Source of the DNA: Sphingobacterium kitahiroshimense
Lineage (GTDB): Bacteria > Bacteroidota > Bacteroidia > Sphingobacteriales > Sphingobacteriaceae
NCBI RefSeq assembly: GCF_025961315.1
Contig: NZ_JAOQNK010000001.1
Location: forward strand, 4,154,001-4,218,000
Length of the DNA stretch: 64,000 nucleotides
Direction of reading: 5' to 3'
The notes under the pieces were generated by a model. The model searched no databases. It saw nothing but the letters and a program-made list of their open reading frames with translations, and had not been told where the DNA came from. Each line of letters opens with the position of its first letter. The stretch's first letter is position 1. Positions 53,195 through 62,461 of the stretch are shown piece by piece. Both the position numbers and the translations under genes were made by a program.

Positions 53195-54622
53195 ATGAGC
53201 AAAGAGCAAATTTCCGTTTTTGATATGTTTAAAATAGGTATTGGACCCTCCAGTTCACATACCTTAGGTCCCTGGCGTGCTGCACAGCAATTCACAAAGG
53301 TATTGCAGGATAAGGATGTACTTAATAACGTCGAATCTGTAAAGATATTATTATATGGATCTTTAGCTAAAACAGGTACAGGGCACGGAACTGATATTGC
53401 TGTGATGTTAGGTTTAAGCGGAGATGATCCTGTAACTTTTGATGTCAATCAAGTAACACCAAAAGTAGAACATATCAAATCTGTAAATCAGTTGCGTCTG
53501 GCTGGTACACATACCATTCCATTTACATACAAAGAAGACTTGCTTTTTTTATATAGTGAAAGCTTACCTTTTCACCCCAATGCAGTTACTTTTCAGGCAT
53601 TTTTGAATAATGGAAAAGCTCTTAGTGAAACCTATTATTCAATTGGTGGTGGATTTGTTGTTCAGGAAAATGATGAGAGCAGTTCCTCAACAGAGGTCGA
53701 TCTACCTTTTCCGGTAGATACCGCTCAAGATTTATTGCACTGGTGCCGTAAGACAGGTTTGAAAATCTCAGAACTCGTCTTAGAAAATGAACATGCTTGG
53801 CGTGAAGAAGAAGAGACGCGCGCCGGAGTATTAAATATCTATAAAACTATATACGAATGTATATATCGTGGTTGCCATACCGCGGGAACACTACCAGGAG
53901 GACTTAATGTAGAAAGAAGAGCCGCAAAACTGAATCAGCGATTGCTTAAAAACCGAAGCTATCACGATTATGAAAGCTGGATCGCAGCAATAAAAGCAGG
54001 AGGAGAGAATTTTCAATATATTTTGGATTGGGTAAGTTGTTTTGCTTTGGCCGTTAATGAAGAAAATGCTTCATTTGGAAGGGTCGTTACCGCACCAACA
54101 AATGGGGCTTCTGGTGTTATTCCTGCTGTATTGCAATATTTTATTACCTTCCATAATGGAGATTCAGAAGATAAAATTATTCAGTTTATTCTAACCGCTT
54201 CCGAAATCGGTTCCATATTTAAAAAAGGAGCAACTATTTCTGCCGCTATGGGCGGATGTCAGGCTGAGATTGGAGTATCATCAGCAATGGCAGCTGGAGC
54301 ATTGACCGAATGTCTCGGCGGATCGCAAAGACAGGTGCTTATGGCCGCTGAAATCGCCATGGAACATCATTTGGGCCTAACATGTGATCCTATTGGAGGT
54401 TTAGTACAGATACCGTGTATTGAGCGGAATACCATGGGTGCAATAAAGGCTATTACAGCCGCGCAGTTGGCCCTGCAATCCAACCCGGATAAAGCCAAAG
54501 TCAGTCTCGATACAGTTGTCAAGACCATGTGGCAGACCGCGTTAGATATGAACGTTAAATATAAAGAAACGGCAGATGGCGGTTTGGCTGTACAGATTCC
54601 GTTAAGTTTACCGGAATGTTAA
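53195..54622 (+). CDS. sdaA: L-serine ammonia-lyase, iron-sulfur type (single chain)
   Basis: Converts L-serine to pyruvate and ammonia in the cytoplasm using a [4Fe-4S] cluster. The 475 residues hold a beta domain (~1-150) with FKIGIGPSSSHTLGPWRAA, then an alpha domain with GASGVIPAVLQYF, MGGCQAEIGVSSAMAAGA and LTCDPIGGLVQIPCIERN. The three Cys in GGCQ, LTCDP and IPCIE are the cluster ligands of the family. The fused single-chain form is usual in Gram-negatives. It is monocistronic with a weak hairpin downstream. Confidence 0.96.
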   Translation: MSKEQISVFDMFKIGIGPSSSHTLGPWRAAQQFTKVLQDKDVLNNVESVKILLYGSLAKTGTGHGTDIAVMLGLSGDDPVTFDVNQVTPKVEHIKSVNQLRLAGTHTIPFTYKEDLLFLYSESLPFHPNAVTFQAFLNNGKALSETYYSIGGGFVVQENDESSSSTEVDLPFPVDTAQDLLHWCRKTGLKISELVLENEHAWREEEETRAGVLNIYKTIYECIYRGCHTAGTLPGGLNVERRAAKLNQRLLKNRSYHDYESWIAAIKAGGENFQYILDWVSCFALAVNEENASFGRVVTAPTNGASGVIPAVLQYFITFHNGDSEDKIIQFILTASEIGSIFKKGATISAAMGGCQAEIGVSSAMAAGALTECLGGSQRQVLMAAEIAMEHHLGLTCDPIGGLVQIPCIERNTMGAIKAITAAQLALQSNPDKAKVSLDTVVKTMWQTALDMNVKYKETADGGLAVQIPLSLPEC

Positions 54623-54649
54623 TGTTAAAGAACCCGTTGTCATAAAAAT

Positions 54650-54690
54650 ATTTATGTTGCATGAATGAGGTCTGATCATGCAATATAAAT
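54650..54690 (+). terminator. Hairpin after sdaA
   Basis: ATTTATGTTGCATGA (54650-54664) pairs with TCATGCAATATAAAT (54676-54690), with one G-U pair. No T-tract follows, so termination is uncertain. Confidence 0.4.
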
Positions 54691-54716
54691 GTCAATAAAG
54701 AATAAATGAAATACAT

Positions 54717-55520
54717 ATGAAGTATTGTGCTATTGCCTCGGGCAGTAATGGAAATTGTTATTATATCGCGAAAGGCGATACAGCTATTCTAGTAGATGCA
54801 GGTATTAATAATAAGCACATTCATCTCCGTATGTATAATCTAGGTATAATTCCAACTCAGATCAAGGCCGTATTTATTACCCATGAACATACGGATCATA
54901 TTCGGGGTTTATCTGTTTTTGTCAAAAAGTATAATATACCGGTGTATATTACTCAAGGCAGTTACGATGGAACAAGATTGCATCTTCCCGGTCATTTGGT
55001 GCACATCATTACCCCAGATGCCGTCACTGAGATCGGAGAGATGAAGATTTATGGTATACCTAAATATCACGATGCAAAAGAACCTTGCAGTTTTTTGATT
55101 TCCGATGGAACGCATAATATTGGTGTGTTGACCGATATAGGCCGTCCGTGTTCAAATGTGCAGCATGTCATCAAACATGCAGATGTACTATTGCTAGAAT
55201 CCAATTTCGATGAAGAGATGCTTAGAAACGGGCGATATTCCTATTTTCTAAAAAATAGAATTAGCAGCGGCTGGGGCCATCTTTCCAATGCAGTTGCGTT
55301 AGAGTTATTCAACAAATACCGAACATCTCGTCTCAAACACTTAATGCTAACGCACCTTTCAGGCGAAAATAACACCGTGGAACTTGTGCATGAAACATTT
55401 AGAGCTCATTGTGATGACATTCTTCTTTCCGTTGCCACACGCTATGAAGAAACAGAAATTTTTGATGTTTTAGACCTCCATAATATAGAAAGCAATCAGG
55501 TCATTAGTCAGCTCGGATAG
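54717..55520 (+). CDS. MBL-fold metallo-hydrolase (WalJ/YycJ-like)
   Basis: Metallo-beta-lactamase-fold protein of 267 residues. It starts MKYCAIASGSNGNCYYI, the N-terminal strand of WalJ/YycJ-type proteins. The metal motif is HEHTDH at residues 56-61, with further ligand candidates in PKYHDA, VLTDIG and MLTHLSGENN. Relatives are linked to cell-wall or DNA-repair functions in Firmicutes; here no regulator is adjacent, so the exact role is open. It ends at a clear terminator. Confidence 0.88.
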   Translation: MKYCAIASGSNGNCYYIAKGDTAILVDAGINNKHIHLRMYNLGIIPTQIKAVFITHEHTDHIRGLSVFVKKYNIPVYITQGSYDGTRLHLPGHLVHIITPDAVTEIGEMKIYGIPKYHDAKEPCSFLISDGTHNIGVLTDIGRPCSNVQHVIKHADVLLLESNFDEEMLRNGRYSYFLKNRISSGWGHLSNAVALELFNKYRTSRLKHLMLTHLSGENNTVELVHETFRAHCDDILLSVATRYEETEIFDVLDLHNIESNQVISQLG

Positions 55521-55553
55521 GGAAAATCTTATCATTACATAATGTAACGATCT

Positions 55554-55591
55554 AAACCGCTAAAGTTATAAACTTTAACGGTTTTATTTTT
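55554..55591 (+). terminator. Intrinsic terminator after MBL-fold gene
   Basis: AAACCG (55554-55559) and TAAAGTT (55561-55567) pair with AACTTTA (55571-55577) and CGGTTT (55579-55584), with one mismatch. A T-rich tract follows. Confidence 0.82.
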
Positions 55592-55871
55592 TATGTTTAA
55601 ATCCTTAACGAGCTAAAATTCAGGAACATTTATTTGGTAAAATAATTTCATAAAGTTTTCATGTTTAGTATTTGTGAAAAATGGAATTTTTAAGCACTAA
55701 AATTTAGTTGCATAGTGTATTAATATATTGTTTCATAAAAAAACCGTTTGAATTATTACGAAACAACAAATGCCCATATACTCCTTGAAATGGGAAAAAT
55801 TCAATGTAATTAATATGTTAAAAAATGTAAAAATTTCCCCGTTTGAGGAAAAAAATAGTAAAGATTGCGCA

Positions 55872-55904
55872 TACGTTTGCGTGAAAATAGAACAATCGTT
55901 TGCG
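55872..55904 (+). promoter_or_regulatory. Promoter element with two CGTTTGCG operator-like sites
   Basis: TACGTTTG (55872-55879) is a full TAnnTTTG match. CGTTTGCG occurs at 55874-55881, overlapping it, and again at 55897-55904. Both sit inside short palindromes, ACGTTTGCGT and ATCGTTTGCGAT, 23 bp apart. This layout is typical of a repressor covering the promoter and the start region. No candidate regulator gene is adjacent. Confidence 0.45.
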
Positions 55905-56017
55905 ATACAATCAAGTTAATTCTTTTGTTTAAAATGAAAATTAAGCCAATGTAAAATTTGAGTTACCATTTCAATTGCTGTAAATTAACCTAAAATTTAC
56001 TAACCAAATCAATTGTT

Positions 56018-59000
56018 ATGAAGAAAATTTTACCAATTTTTCTCTTCTTTTTGATGTCGTGTAATTTATTGTTTGCACAGGTAACTAATATTACTGGAAC
56101 AATAAAAGACGACAAAGGAGGGGTACTACCTGGGATTACAGTATCCGAGAAAGGAACCACCAACCAGGCCGCCACCGGGAGTGATGGCGTATTTACACTA
56201 AAAGTTCATAAATTACCGACAACCATCGTGGTCAGAGGTATTGGCTTTAAGTCCAAAGAACAGCAGGTTCAATCTGAAAAAGGGATCAATATTGTACTAG
56301 CTACTGATAATTCGGCATTGGATGAGGTTGTAGTAGTAGGATACCAAAGACAGTCCGCAAAAAAATCAACAGGTGCAGTACAGGTTATTTCTGGAAAAAC
56401 AATCGAAGATCTACCTGCGCCAAGTTTTGAGAGTTTATTACAAGGCCGTGTGGCGGGGGTAAACATTCAGAACTTTACAGGTGAACCAGGAGCACGTAAC
56501 ACATTTACCATCAGAGGTAACTCAACCATTTCTCCTGATTTAAACTCTGAAATTGATTTGGCAAATACCATGAGCTCGCCTTTGTATATTGTTGATGGAA
56601 TGCCATTATCAGTTAGTGACTTGGCAAATGCTGGTGCTACAGGAACAAACTACGTGGCGGGTATCAATGTCAACGATATCGAGAGTATTGTGATTCAAAA
56701 AGATGCGGCAGGTACGGCTGTTTGGGGATCTCGTGGAGCTAATGGTGTTATCGTGATCAAAACCAAACAAGGTCGATCGGGTAAACCGCAGGTTCGTGTT
56801 TCGTACTATAAAGGTGTTACAGAGCGTCCTCAATTGCAACGCACATTAGCCGGGGCAACAGAACGTCGTACAAAAATGGATATTTTGTCGCAGTATGGAA
56901 ACTACTCACAAATGGGCGGGATTACACAGCCTTTGACAGATAGTTTAAATTCAAGTTATAATAATGCGACCGATTGGCAAGATCTCTTTTACACGACAGG
57001 AAATATCGATAATGCAGATGCAAGTATTTCTGGTGGAAATGAAGCCGTAAATTATCGTGTTTCAGCGGGTTATTATAATGAAGACGGTGTTGTTCGCAAT
57101 ACGGGTTTCAAACGCTATTCCTTACGAGGTAATTTTGGATTTACGTTGTCTCCAATCATAAAATCTGATTTAATGTTTTCAACAGCCCGAATTAATAGAA
57201 AGCGTGGTTTAGGAAAAGGAATAAACGAAGTAGTTCCTATCAATCAAGGTGCGATGCCGTCATCATTTGTTGGATTGGGTAAGGCTGATTATGATTTTTA
57301 TTACGGTCAGTTTGATAAATTGAAAGATGATAACCAAACAGATAATCTCAATATTTTTTCAAAAACTTATGTTGATATTATTAAAGGGTTGCAATATTCG
57401 CTTGAAGCCTCTGCTCAGGTAAATCTGGATAACCGCGATCGGTTTCAACCTAAAGAGTTAAATAATGATGTGAGTTATGCAAGTTCAACTGGACGAAATG
57501 CTTATACCTATAATTTAGCAAATATCTTAAACTACAATAAAACTTTCAATGAGACACACAGCATCATTTTAACTGGAATGCAGTCTTTCCAATATGATAA
57601 GCAACAGTCACATTCTATTGAAGGTTATCATTTACCAACAGATGATATTAAAGTAATACAGGGGGTAGCGCAAAAGAATCTTTATGCTAACACCAATCTT
57701 ATGGAGTCTGGCCTTTTGTCTTATATGGGACAAGTTTCATATGATTATAAGTCTAAATACATCGTTAATGCATCATGGAGAGCAGATGCTTCATCACGTT
57801 TTGGTAAAGATACCAAATGGGGTTATTTTCCAGCGGTCTCTGCAGCCTGGGTAGTTTCAGATGAAAATTTTCTAAAAAACACCTCATGGATCAATATGTT
57901 GAAACTAAGAGGAAGCTGGGGTTTGTCAGGTACATTACCGACAGATTTTTATGCTCCTTTTAATATTTGGACTTCATCTTCTGATACGTATAACGGAGAG
58001 ACTTTCTCATATCCGTCATTTGTAAAACCTTTGACTTTAAATACTTTGACATGGAATAAGTCGGAGCAAACAAACATTGGATTTGACCTATTCACTTTAG
58101 ATAATCGCCTAAATATTACATTTGATGCATATCGTAAGATCACGAAAGATCCAATTATGGCATTTCCTTTCCCATATTATACTGGGTATACGAAATTGTC
58201 GTTTAATGTGCCTATGACGATCTACAATGAAGGTTTTGATTTAACAATTGCCACTCATAATCTTTCTAAAGAAAGCAAATTGCAATGGAATACAAATTTA
58301 AATTTAACGTTTAACAAAAATCGTATCGGTTCATTACCATTTGGTGACCGTAGCTTTTATGCAGATTCAAGAGATTATAATCAGCAGTTGATGTATACAG
58401 TTGGAAGTCCTATTTATCAATGGGCGCAAATGAGATATGACGGTGTATATTCTCATCCAGGTGAAATTCCAGTTAATCCTCTTACAGGTTTGCCTATAAC
58501 CTATTTTAAAGGTGGACAAATAGTAAAACCGGGATATCCAATTTGGAATGATGTTAATCAAGATTGGGATGTTTGGAGTGATGAAGATAAGGGAGCTGCG
58601 GATGGTGATTTAGTTCTAACAGGAAATCCAAACCCAAAATTTACTGGTGGTTTATATAATGAATTTATTTATAAAAGCTTTTCTTTTAGTGTCTTGAATA
58701 CTTTCACTTTAGGTAGAGATATCATCAACAATTTGAAAAGTAATCAATTTGATGCCGTTGGAGCAAATATTTATAAGTTTACAAATAATCGTTTACCGGA
58801 TCTGGAAGGTGTGGATTATTGGACACCAGAGAAAGCGAAAGACCCCAATTATCAAGCTGGCTTTCCATCCATAGCACCATTTGGGGGGTATTTTTATCAG
58901 TACCTACCGTTCAGTACGATGTTTAATGAAAACGGATCATACTTTAAGATTAAAACTATTTCAATGGGTTACATTCTTCCCAAGAAGATTGTGGATCGTA

Positions 59001-59170
59001 TGAGAATTGGAGCACGTATCATTCGTTTCTACGCAATGTTAGATAATGTACACACTTTTCAGAAAGCCTCTGTACCAGATGCGGAATTGGTATCTCCACA
59101 AGGAGAGTATAGTGGTGGTGCTTACCCACTTCCTAAAAAATACACGATTGGTTTAGAAGTTAACTTTTAA
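56018..59170 (+). CDS. SusC-family TonB-dependent transporter (NamZ-linked locus)
   Basis: Outer-membrane channel of 1050 residues. The signal peptide ends LLFAQVT. The carboxypeptidase-regulatory domain (~22-100) has ITGTIKDDKGGVLPGITV. VVVVGYQRQSAKKSTGAV marks the TonB-contact region, GEPGARNTFTIRGNSTISP and IQKDAAGTAVWGSRGANGV the plug, and the barrel ends IGLEVNF. There is no STN domain. The operon continues with SusD (11-nt gap), a fasciclin lipoprotein and a DUF5007-like lipoprotein. Substrate unknown; the downstream muramidase hints at amino-sugar material. Confidence 0.95.
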   Translation: MKKILPIFLFFLMSCNLLFAQVTNITGTIKDDKGGVLPGITVSEKGTTNQAATGSDGVFTLKVHKLPTTIVVRGIGFKSKEQQVQSEKGINIVLATDNSALDEVVVVGYQRQSAKKSTGAVQVISGKTIEDLPAPSFESLLQGRVAGVNIQNFTGEPGARNTFTIRGNSTISPDLNSEIDLANTMSSPLYIVDGMPLSVSDLANAGATGTNYVAGINVNDIESIVIQKDAAGTAVWGSRGANGVIVIKTKQGRSGKPQVRVSYYKGVTERPQLQRTLAGATERRTKMDILSQYGNYSQMGGITQPLTDSLNSSYNNATDWQDLFYTTGNIDNADASISGGNEAVNYRVSAGYYNEDGVVRNTGFKRYSLRGNFGFTLSPIIKSDLMFSTARINRKRGLGKGINEVVPINQGAMPSSFVGLGKADYDFYYGQFDKLKDDNQTDNLNIFSKTYVDIIKGLQYSLEASAQVNLDNRDRFQPKELNNDVSYASSTGRNAYTYNLANILNYNKTFNETHSIILTGMQSFQYDKQQSHSIEGYHLPTDDIKVIQGVAQKNLYANTNLMESGLLSYMGQVSYDYKSKYIVNASWRADASSRFGKDTKWGYFPAVSAAWVVSDENFLKNTSWINMLKLRGSWGLSGTLPTDFYAPFNIWTSSSDTYNGETFSYPSFVKPLTLNTLTWNKSEQTNIGFDLFTLDNRLNITFDAYRKITKDPIMAFPFPYYTGYTKLSFNVPMTIYNEGFDLTIATHNLSKESKLQWNTNLNLTFNKNRIGSLPFGDRSFYADSRDYNQQLMYTVGSPIYQWAQMRYDGVYSHPGEIPVNPLTGLPITYFKGGQIVKPGYPIWNDVNQDWDVWSDEDKGAADGDLVLTGNPNPKFTGGLYNEFIYKSFSFSVLNTFTLGRDIINNLKSNQFDAVGANIYKFTNNRLPDLEGVDYWTPEKAKDPNYQAGFPSIAPFGGYFYQYLPFSTMFNENGSYFKIKTISMGYILPKKIVDRMRIGARIIRFYAMLDNVHTFQKASVPDAELVSPQGEYSGGAYPLPKKYTIGLEVNF

Positions 59171-59181
59171 AAAATTGAAAC

Positions 59182-60636
59182 ATGAAATTTAAATATATAT
59201 TATCGGTTATTGGGATTTCTAGCGCTTTAATGCTAGGATCTTCCTGCGGAAAATACCTTGATTTGACTCCTCAGGGAAGTACCTATGATGAGGTGTTTTG
59301 GATAGATGGAGCAAATGTAAATAAAGCAACTTTGGGAGCTTATGCACTTTTACGGGATGGTCTTCGAGCAGATCGTTCTTATTTTATATTTGGAGATATT
59401 GCATCAGGTTTACTAAAAACGGGAGCTGATTATTGGAATTATGCTGACATTTCTAAAGGTAAAGGTTATAAATTTAGTTATGCACCATATTTAGAAGGTA
59501 GTGTAATGGACTGGACCCGTTTTTATAAAATCATCAATCAATGTAATTTGATCGTTGATAATACAACGGCTATGGATGTAAATTTATTTGTAGATGGTGA
59601 AGACGAAAAAAATCAATACATCGCAAATGCGAAATTTTTACGTGCATATACTTATTTTTATATGCAACGCGTGTGGGGAGATGTACTGCTGGTAAAGGAA
59701 CCATTTAAGGATCCGCAGAATATCCCTGATATGGCTAGAAGTCCGCAATCAGAAACACTAGCATTTTGTAAAGAAGATTTAGTTTTTGCTGTTGCAAATT
59801 TGAATCAAGGTGATAACAAGAGTTTTGCATCTAAAGGAGCTGCCAATGCGTTATTAGCACAAGTCTACGCTTGGGAACATGATTACGTAAATGCAGAAAA
59901 GTATATCGCAGAAACTTTAAAAGGCGGTTATGCATTAGAGGATATAAAAGATTATAAAAAAATCTGGCAAGGTGATTCTCAGGAATCAATTTTTGAAATC
60001 AATATGCTTTACGCAGAAACAGGCAGAGAATGGAGTAAAGATTTCTTTAATGCCTTTTTGACAAGTACAAATGTTCCAGGAAAAGGAATTCCATCTGTTT
60101 GGGAGATAGATCCTGAATTTTTAGAATCAGAATTTAAAACTCCAGAAGCTCGTTTTGATGCGATTTCTGCTCCAATGCCAAATAATGGTAAGCAAAAAGT
60201 TCTTCAAAAATATGATCGAGTAGTGTTCTATAACAATAATACTACTGATTATGCAGTAAATAATAATCTGGTATTAATTCGATTAGCAGATATGATTTTA
60301 CTTAGGGCGGAAGCAAGTTTTAAAAATGGGAAAAGTTCTGTTGCTTTAAATGATTTAAATACAATAAGAAATAGAGCCGGGTTAAAAGATACCATACTAT
60401 CGGGAGAACCTCTTTTTGAAGAAATTTTCAGAGAAAGAAGAAGAGAATTAATTGGAGAAGGAACAACTCAGTTTGACTTAATTCGTATGAATCTGTTTGA
60501 TAAAATTGATGAATACTCGGTCTATTATACGGCAGAACGTATTGCGGGACAAGGCTATTACTGGCCATTAAATATGCGGGCACTTTTACCTCAAAATGAA
60601 AAGTTAACGCAAAATCTGTATTGGGCAAATCATTAA
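59182..60636 (+). CDS. SusD/RagB-family lipoprotein (NamZ-linked locus)
   Basis: SusD-type lid of 484 residues with signal LGSSCGKYLDLTPQG. SusD signatures are the helix ANAKFLRAYTYFYMQRVWGD, VLIRLADMILLRAEASFKNG, LNTIRNRAGLKD, IFRERRRELIGEGTTQFDLIR and the tail YWPLNMRALLPQNEKLTQN. It is 11 nt after its SusC and 11 nt before the fasciclin gene, so the four genes form one operon. Confidence 0.95.
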   Translation: MKFKYILSVIGISSALMLGSSCGKYLDLTPQGSTYDEVFWIDGANVNKATLGAYALLRDGLRADRSYFIFGDIASGLLKTGADYWNYADISKGKGYKFSYAPYLEGSVMDWTRFYKIINQCNLIVDNTTAMDVNLFVDGEDEKNQYIANAKFLRAYTYFYMQRVWGDVLLVKEPFKDPQNIPDMARSPQSETLAFCKEDLVFAVANLNQGDNKSFASKGAANALLAQVYAWEHDYVNAEKYIAETLKGGYALEDIKDYKKIWQGDSQESIFEINMLYAETGREWSKDFFNAFLTSTNVPGKGIPSVWEIDPEFLESEFKTPEARFDAISAPMPNNGKQKVLQKYDRVVFYNNNTTDYAVNNNLVLIRLADMILLRAEASFKNGKSSVALNDLNTIRNRAGLKDTILSGEPLFEEIFRERRRELIGEGTTQFDLIRMNLFDKIDEYSVYYTAERIAGQGYYWPLNMRALLPQNEKLTQNLYWANH

Positions 60637-60647
60637 ATATAAGAGTT

Positions 60648-61334
60648 ATGAAAAAAATAGTTGTAAATATTTGTGTCCTTTTAACAATTTTAGTAGCAAT
60701 AAGCTCGTGTAAAAAGGATGGTTATTTTGTAGGTGGTGAGTTGCATAATCCAAAAATTAATATGACCACATACGATTGGATGAAGAGTAATAAATACGGC
60801 GTATTTGATACCGTATTGATGTTAATAGACAAAGCAGGTGTTAAGGAAAAGATCAATGCGCCAGGTATCACATTTTTTGCGCCGACAGATTATGTCGTGA
60901 ATAATTATGTGCAAGCAAAGACAAGAGCCATTCAAAATGTTGATCCTAATAAAAAATGGACAGTCGATTCAATTATAAAATATGAATTAAAGAAATTTGC
61001 AGATTCATTAGATATCTATATTGCAAAAGAAAACTTAATAAATGATATTTTAATTGCAAAAGGAAAGAAATATAATAATGTGAAGGGTGGAGAATTCATT
61101 GTTTCATATGAAGAAACTGAAGATCCTAATTTAGGGTATAACCCTAATTCATCTGTTGTTCCTAAAGTTGTGTATTTTACTTATCTCTTTAAACCTATTG
61201 GTAATGATTTTGATGTCACCAAAATTGTAGACCCAATTGGTAACCGTATTTTAGTTCAGACTTCTAATGCGCAGACAACAACCGGTGTCGTCCATGTTTT
61301 GAACAACGCCCATAATTTATTCTTTTATAGATAA
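60648..61334 (+). CDS. Fasciclin-domain lipoprotein
   Basis: Lipoprotein of 228 residues; ATG 60648 yields the signal ending ISSCKKDG, whereas an in-frame ATG at 60621 overlaps SusD. A single fasciclin domain (~35-225) is suggested by FDTVLMLIDKAGVKEKI, ITFFAPTDYVVNNYV and the closing TTTGVVHVLNNAHNLFF. Fasciclin domains mediate adhesion or ligand contacts at the cell surface. Being in the operon right after SusD, it may act as an extra binding protein of the transporter complex. Domain call is good; ligand unknown. Confidence 0.85.
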   Translation: MKKIVVNICVLLTILVAISSCKKDGYFVGGELHNPKINMTTYDWMKSNKYGVFDTVLMLIDKAGVKEKINAPGITFFAPTDYVVNNYVQAKTRAIQNVDPNKKWTVDSIIKYELKKFADSLDIYIAKENLINDILIAKGKKYNNVKGGEFIVSYEETEDPNLGYNPNSSVVPKVVYFTYLFKPIGNDFDVTKIVDPIGNRILVQTSNAQTTTGVVHVLNNAHNLFFYR

Positions 61335-61339
61335 TCAAG

Positions 61340-62332
61340 ATGAAAAAGAGTTTACTATATACACTAGCTATAGGATTACTAATAGCGACAGGTTGCAAAA
61401 AGCTGCCTGAGGGAAATTTAAGTGATATCGTTCGGTATGAAATTTTACCTATAGAAGTAAAAAAGGGGTGGGTGCAAGTTTCTACAGCTATTAATCCTGC
61501 AGGTTCTTCTAAACCGACAGAGTATAAATTATTGAAGATTTATGAAAAGGAAAGCGGAAAAGATGTAACTAGTATGTTTGAAAAAACATATCCAATAAAA
61601 ATTTGGACTTCTTTACATGATCCCAAAGTCGACAAATCATTAGAGCTAATCTATGCAAAGATGAAAGATACGGTGATGGCACCTTTGCGCATAAACAAGT
61701 TATCTGGCGCTATTGAAACGAACAAGCACACTATAAATCTACCGAAAGGAAACTACACATTTGATTTAGAAATTAAAAATAGTACCGGAACACGAATTTA
61801 TTCTAAGATTGGTGAATTTAAAATAATAGATGCACCTTTTTTTGAAGTTCCAGCTGTTCGATCTACAAGTGCAATGAAAGTAGGGGCTGAGACAACAACA
61901 AAGACAATCCCTAGTAATGCGGATCATATTAAAGTTACAGCTTTAGATACGATTGGCAATAAAATAACTGTTCGATTTTTGGATAAAAATGGCATTCCTT
62001 TTAATCCAAAGTCGGGTGAAATTGAAAGAAGACCTAATTCGGGTACTGCAGGAGGCTTTTTACAGACTATGCAAGATTATGCTATGACAACTACATTATT
62101 TGATGACCGCATTGAGTTTACCTATGGGGTTATGCCATTCCCATTATATTCTTTAGGAAATGGATATAACTACTATTATAGAATTCCAGCAAAGTATGTG
62201 AAATATGACGATAGCTTAGGACTTCCATATAATACCTATTCTTGTAATCCGAGATTCTCATTTCGGACTTACTACAAAGGGAATTATACAATCGATGTAA
62301 TCGTACCTCAAGTCACAAGAGTGAAACCATAA
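61340..62332 (+). CDS. SusCD-associated lipoprotein (DUF5007-like)
   Basis: Lipoprotein of 330 residues with signal LIATGCKKLPEG. The mature protein is beta-rich: SDIVRYEILPIEVKKGWVQV, MAPLRINKLSGAIETNK, YTFDLEIKNSTGTRIYSKIG, then a long C-terminal domain with RFLDKNGIPFNPKSG, a YNYYYRIP stretch and RTYYKGNYTIDVIV. It resembles DUF5007 lipoproteins that follow fasciclin genes in Bacteroidota SusCD operons; the name is from memory. The gap to the fasciclin gene is 5 nt. Role probably surface binding; unproven. Confidence 0.72.
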   Translation: MKKSLLYTLAIGLLIATGCKKLPEGNLSDIVRYEILPIEVKKGWVQVSTAINPAGSSKPTEYKLLKIYEKESGKDVTSMFEKTYPIKIWTSLHDPKVDKSLELIYAKMKDTVMAPLRINKLSGAIETNKHTINLPKGNYTFDLEIKNSTGTRIYSKIGEFKIIDAPFFEVPAVRSTSAMKVGAETTTKTIPSNADHIKVTALDTIGNKITVRFLDKNGIPFNPKSGEIERRPNSGTAGGFLQTMQDYAMTTTLFDDRIEFTYGVMPFPLYSLGNGYNYYYRIPAKYVKYDDSLGLPYNTYSCNPRFSFRTYYKGNYTIDVIVPQVTRVKP

Positions 62333-62353
62333 CTTCTTCTTGAATATAAAACG

Positions 62354-62387
62354 AGACGCTTAGCTGTATGAGTTAAGCGTCTTTTTT
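62354..62387 (+). terminator. Intrinsic terminator ending the SusCD-fasciclin operon
   Basis: AGACGCTTA (62354-62362) pairs with TAAGCGTCT (62374-62382), then six T residues. It separates the operon from the NamZ gene. Confidence 0.9.
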
Positions 62388-62461
62388 ATACCCCAATTTT
62401 TTTCTCACCTCCAAACAAATGAAATCACTATCTTTATGTAGATCACATTTGTAACCCTATT

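Larger units (their letters stand above)
55521..56017. other. 497-bp non-coding region upstream of the fourth SusC
   Basis: The first 70 bp hold the terminator. The middle ~250 bp is AT-rich without a recognisable gene or RNA. The last ~150 bp carries a TACGTTTG -7 element and two CGTTTGCG sites. A long leader of ~130 nt precedes the SusC start. Confidence 0.6.

Noticed and set aside
3286..59170. The four SusC genes as recent duplicates of one locus
   Set aside because: They share only family-level motifs; lengths, plug sequences and accessory genes all differ, which indicates distinct old lineages.
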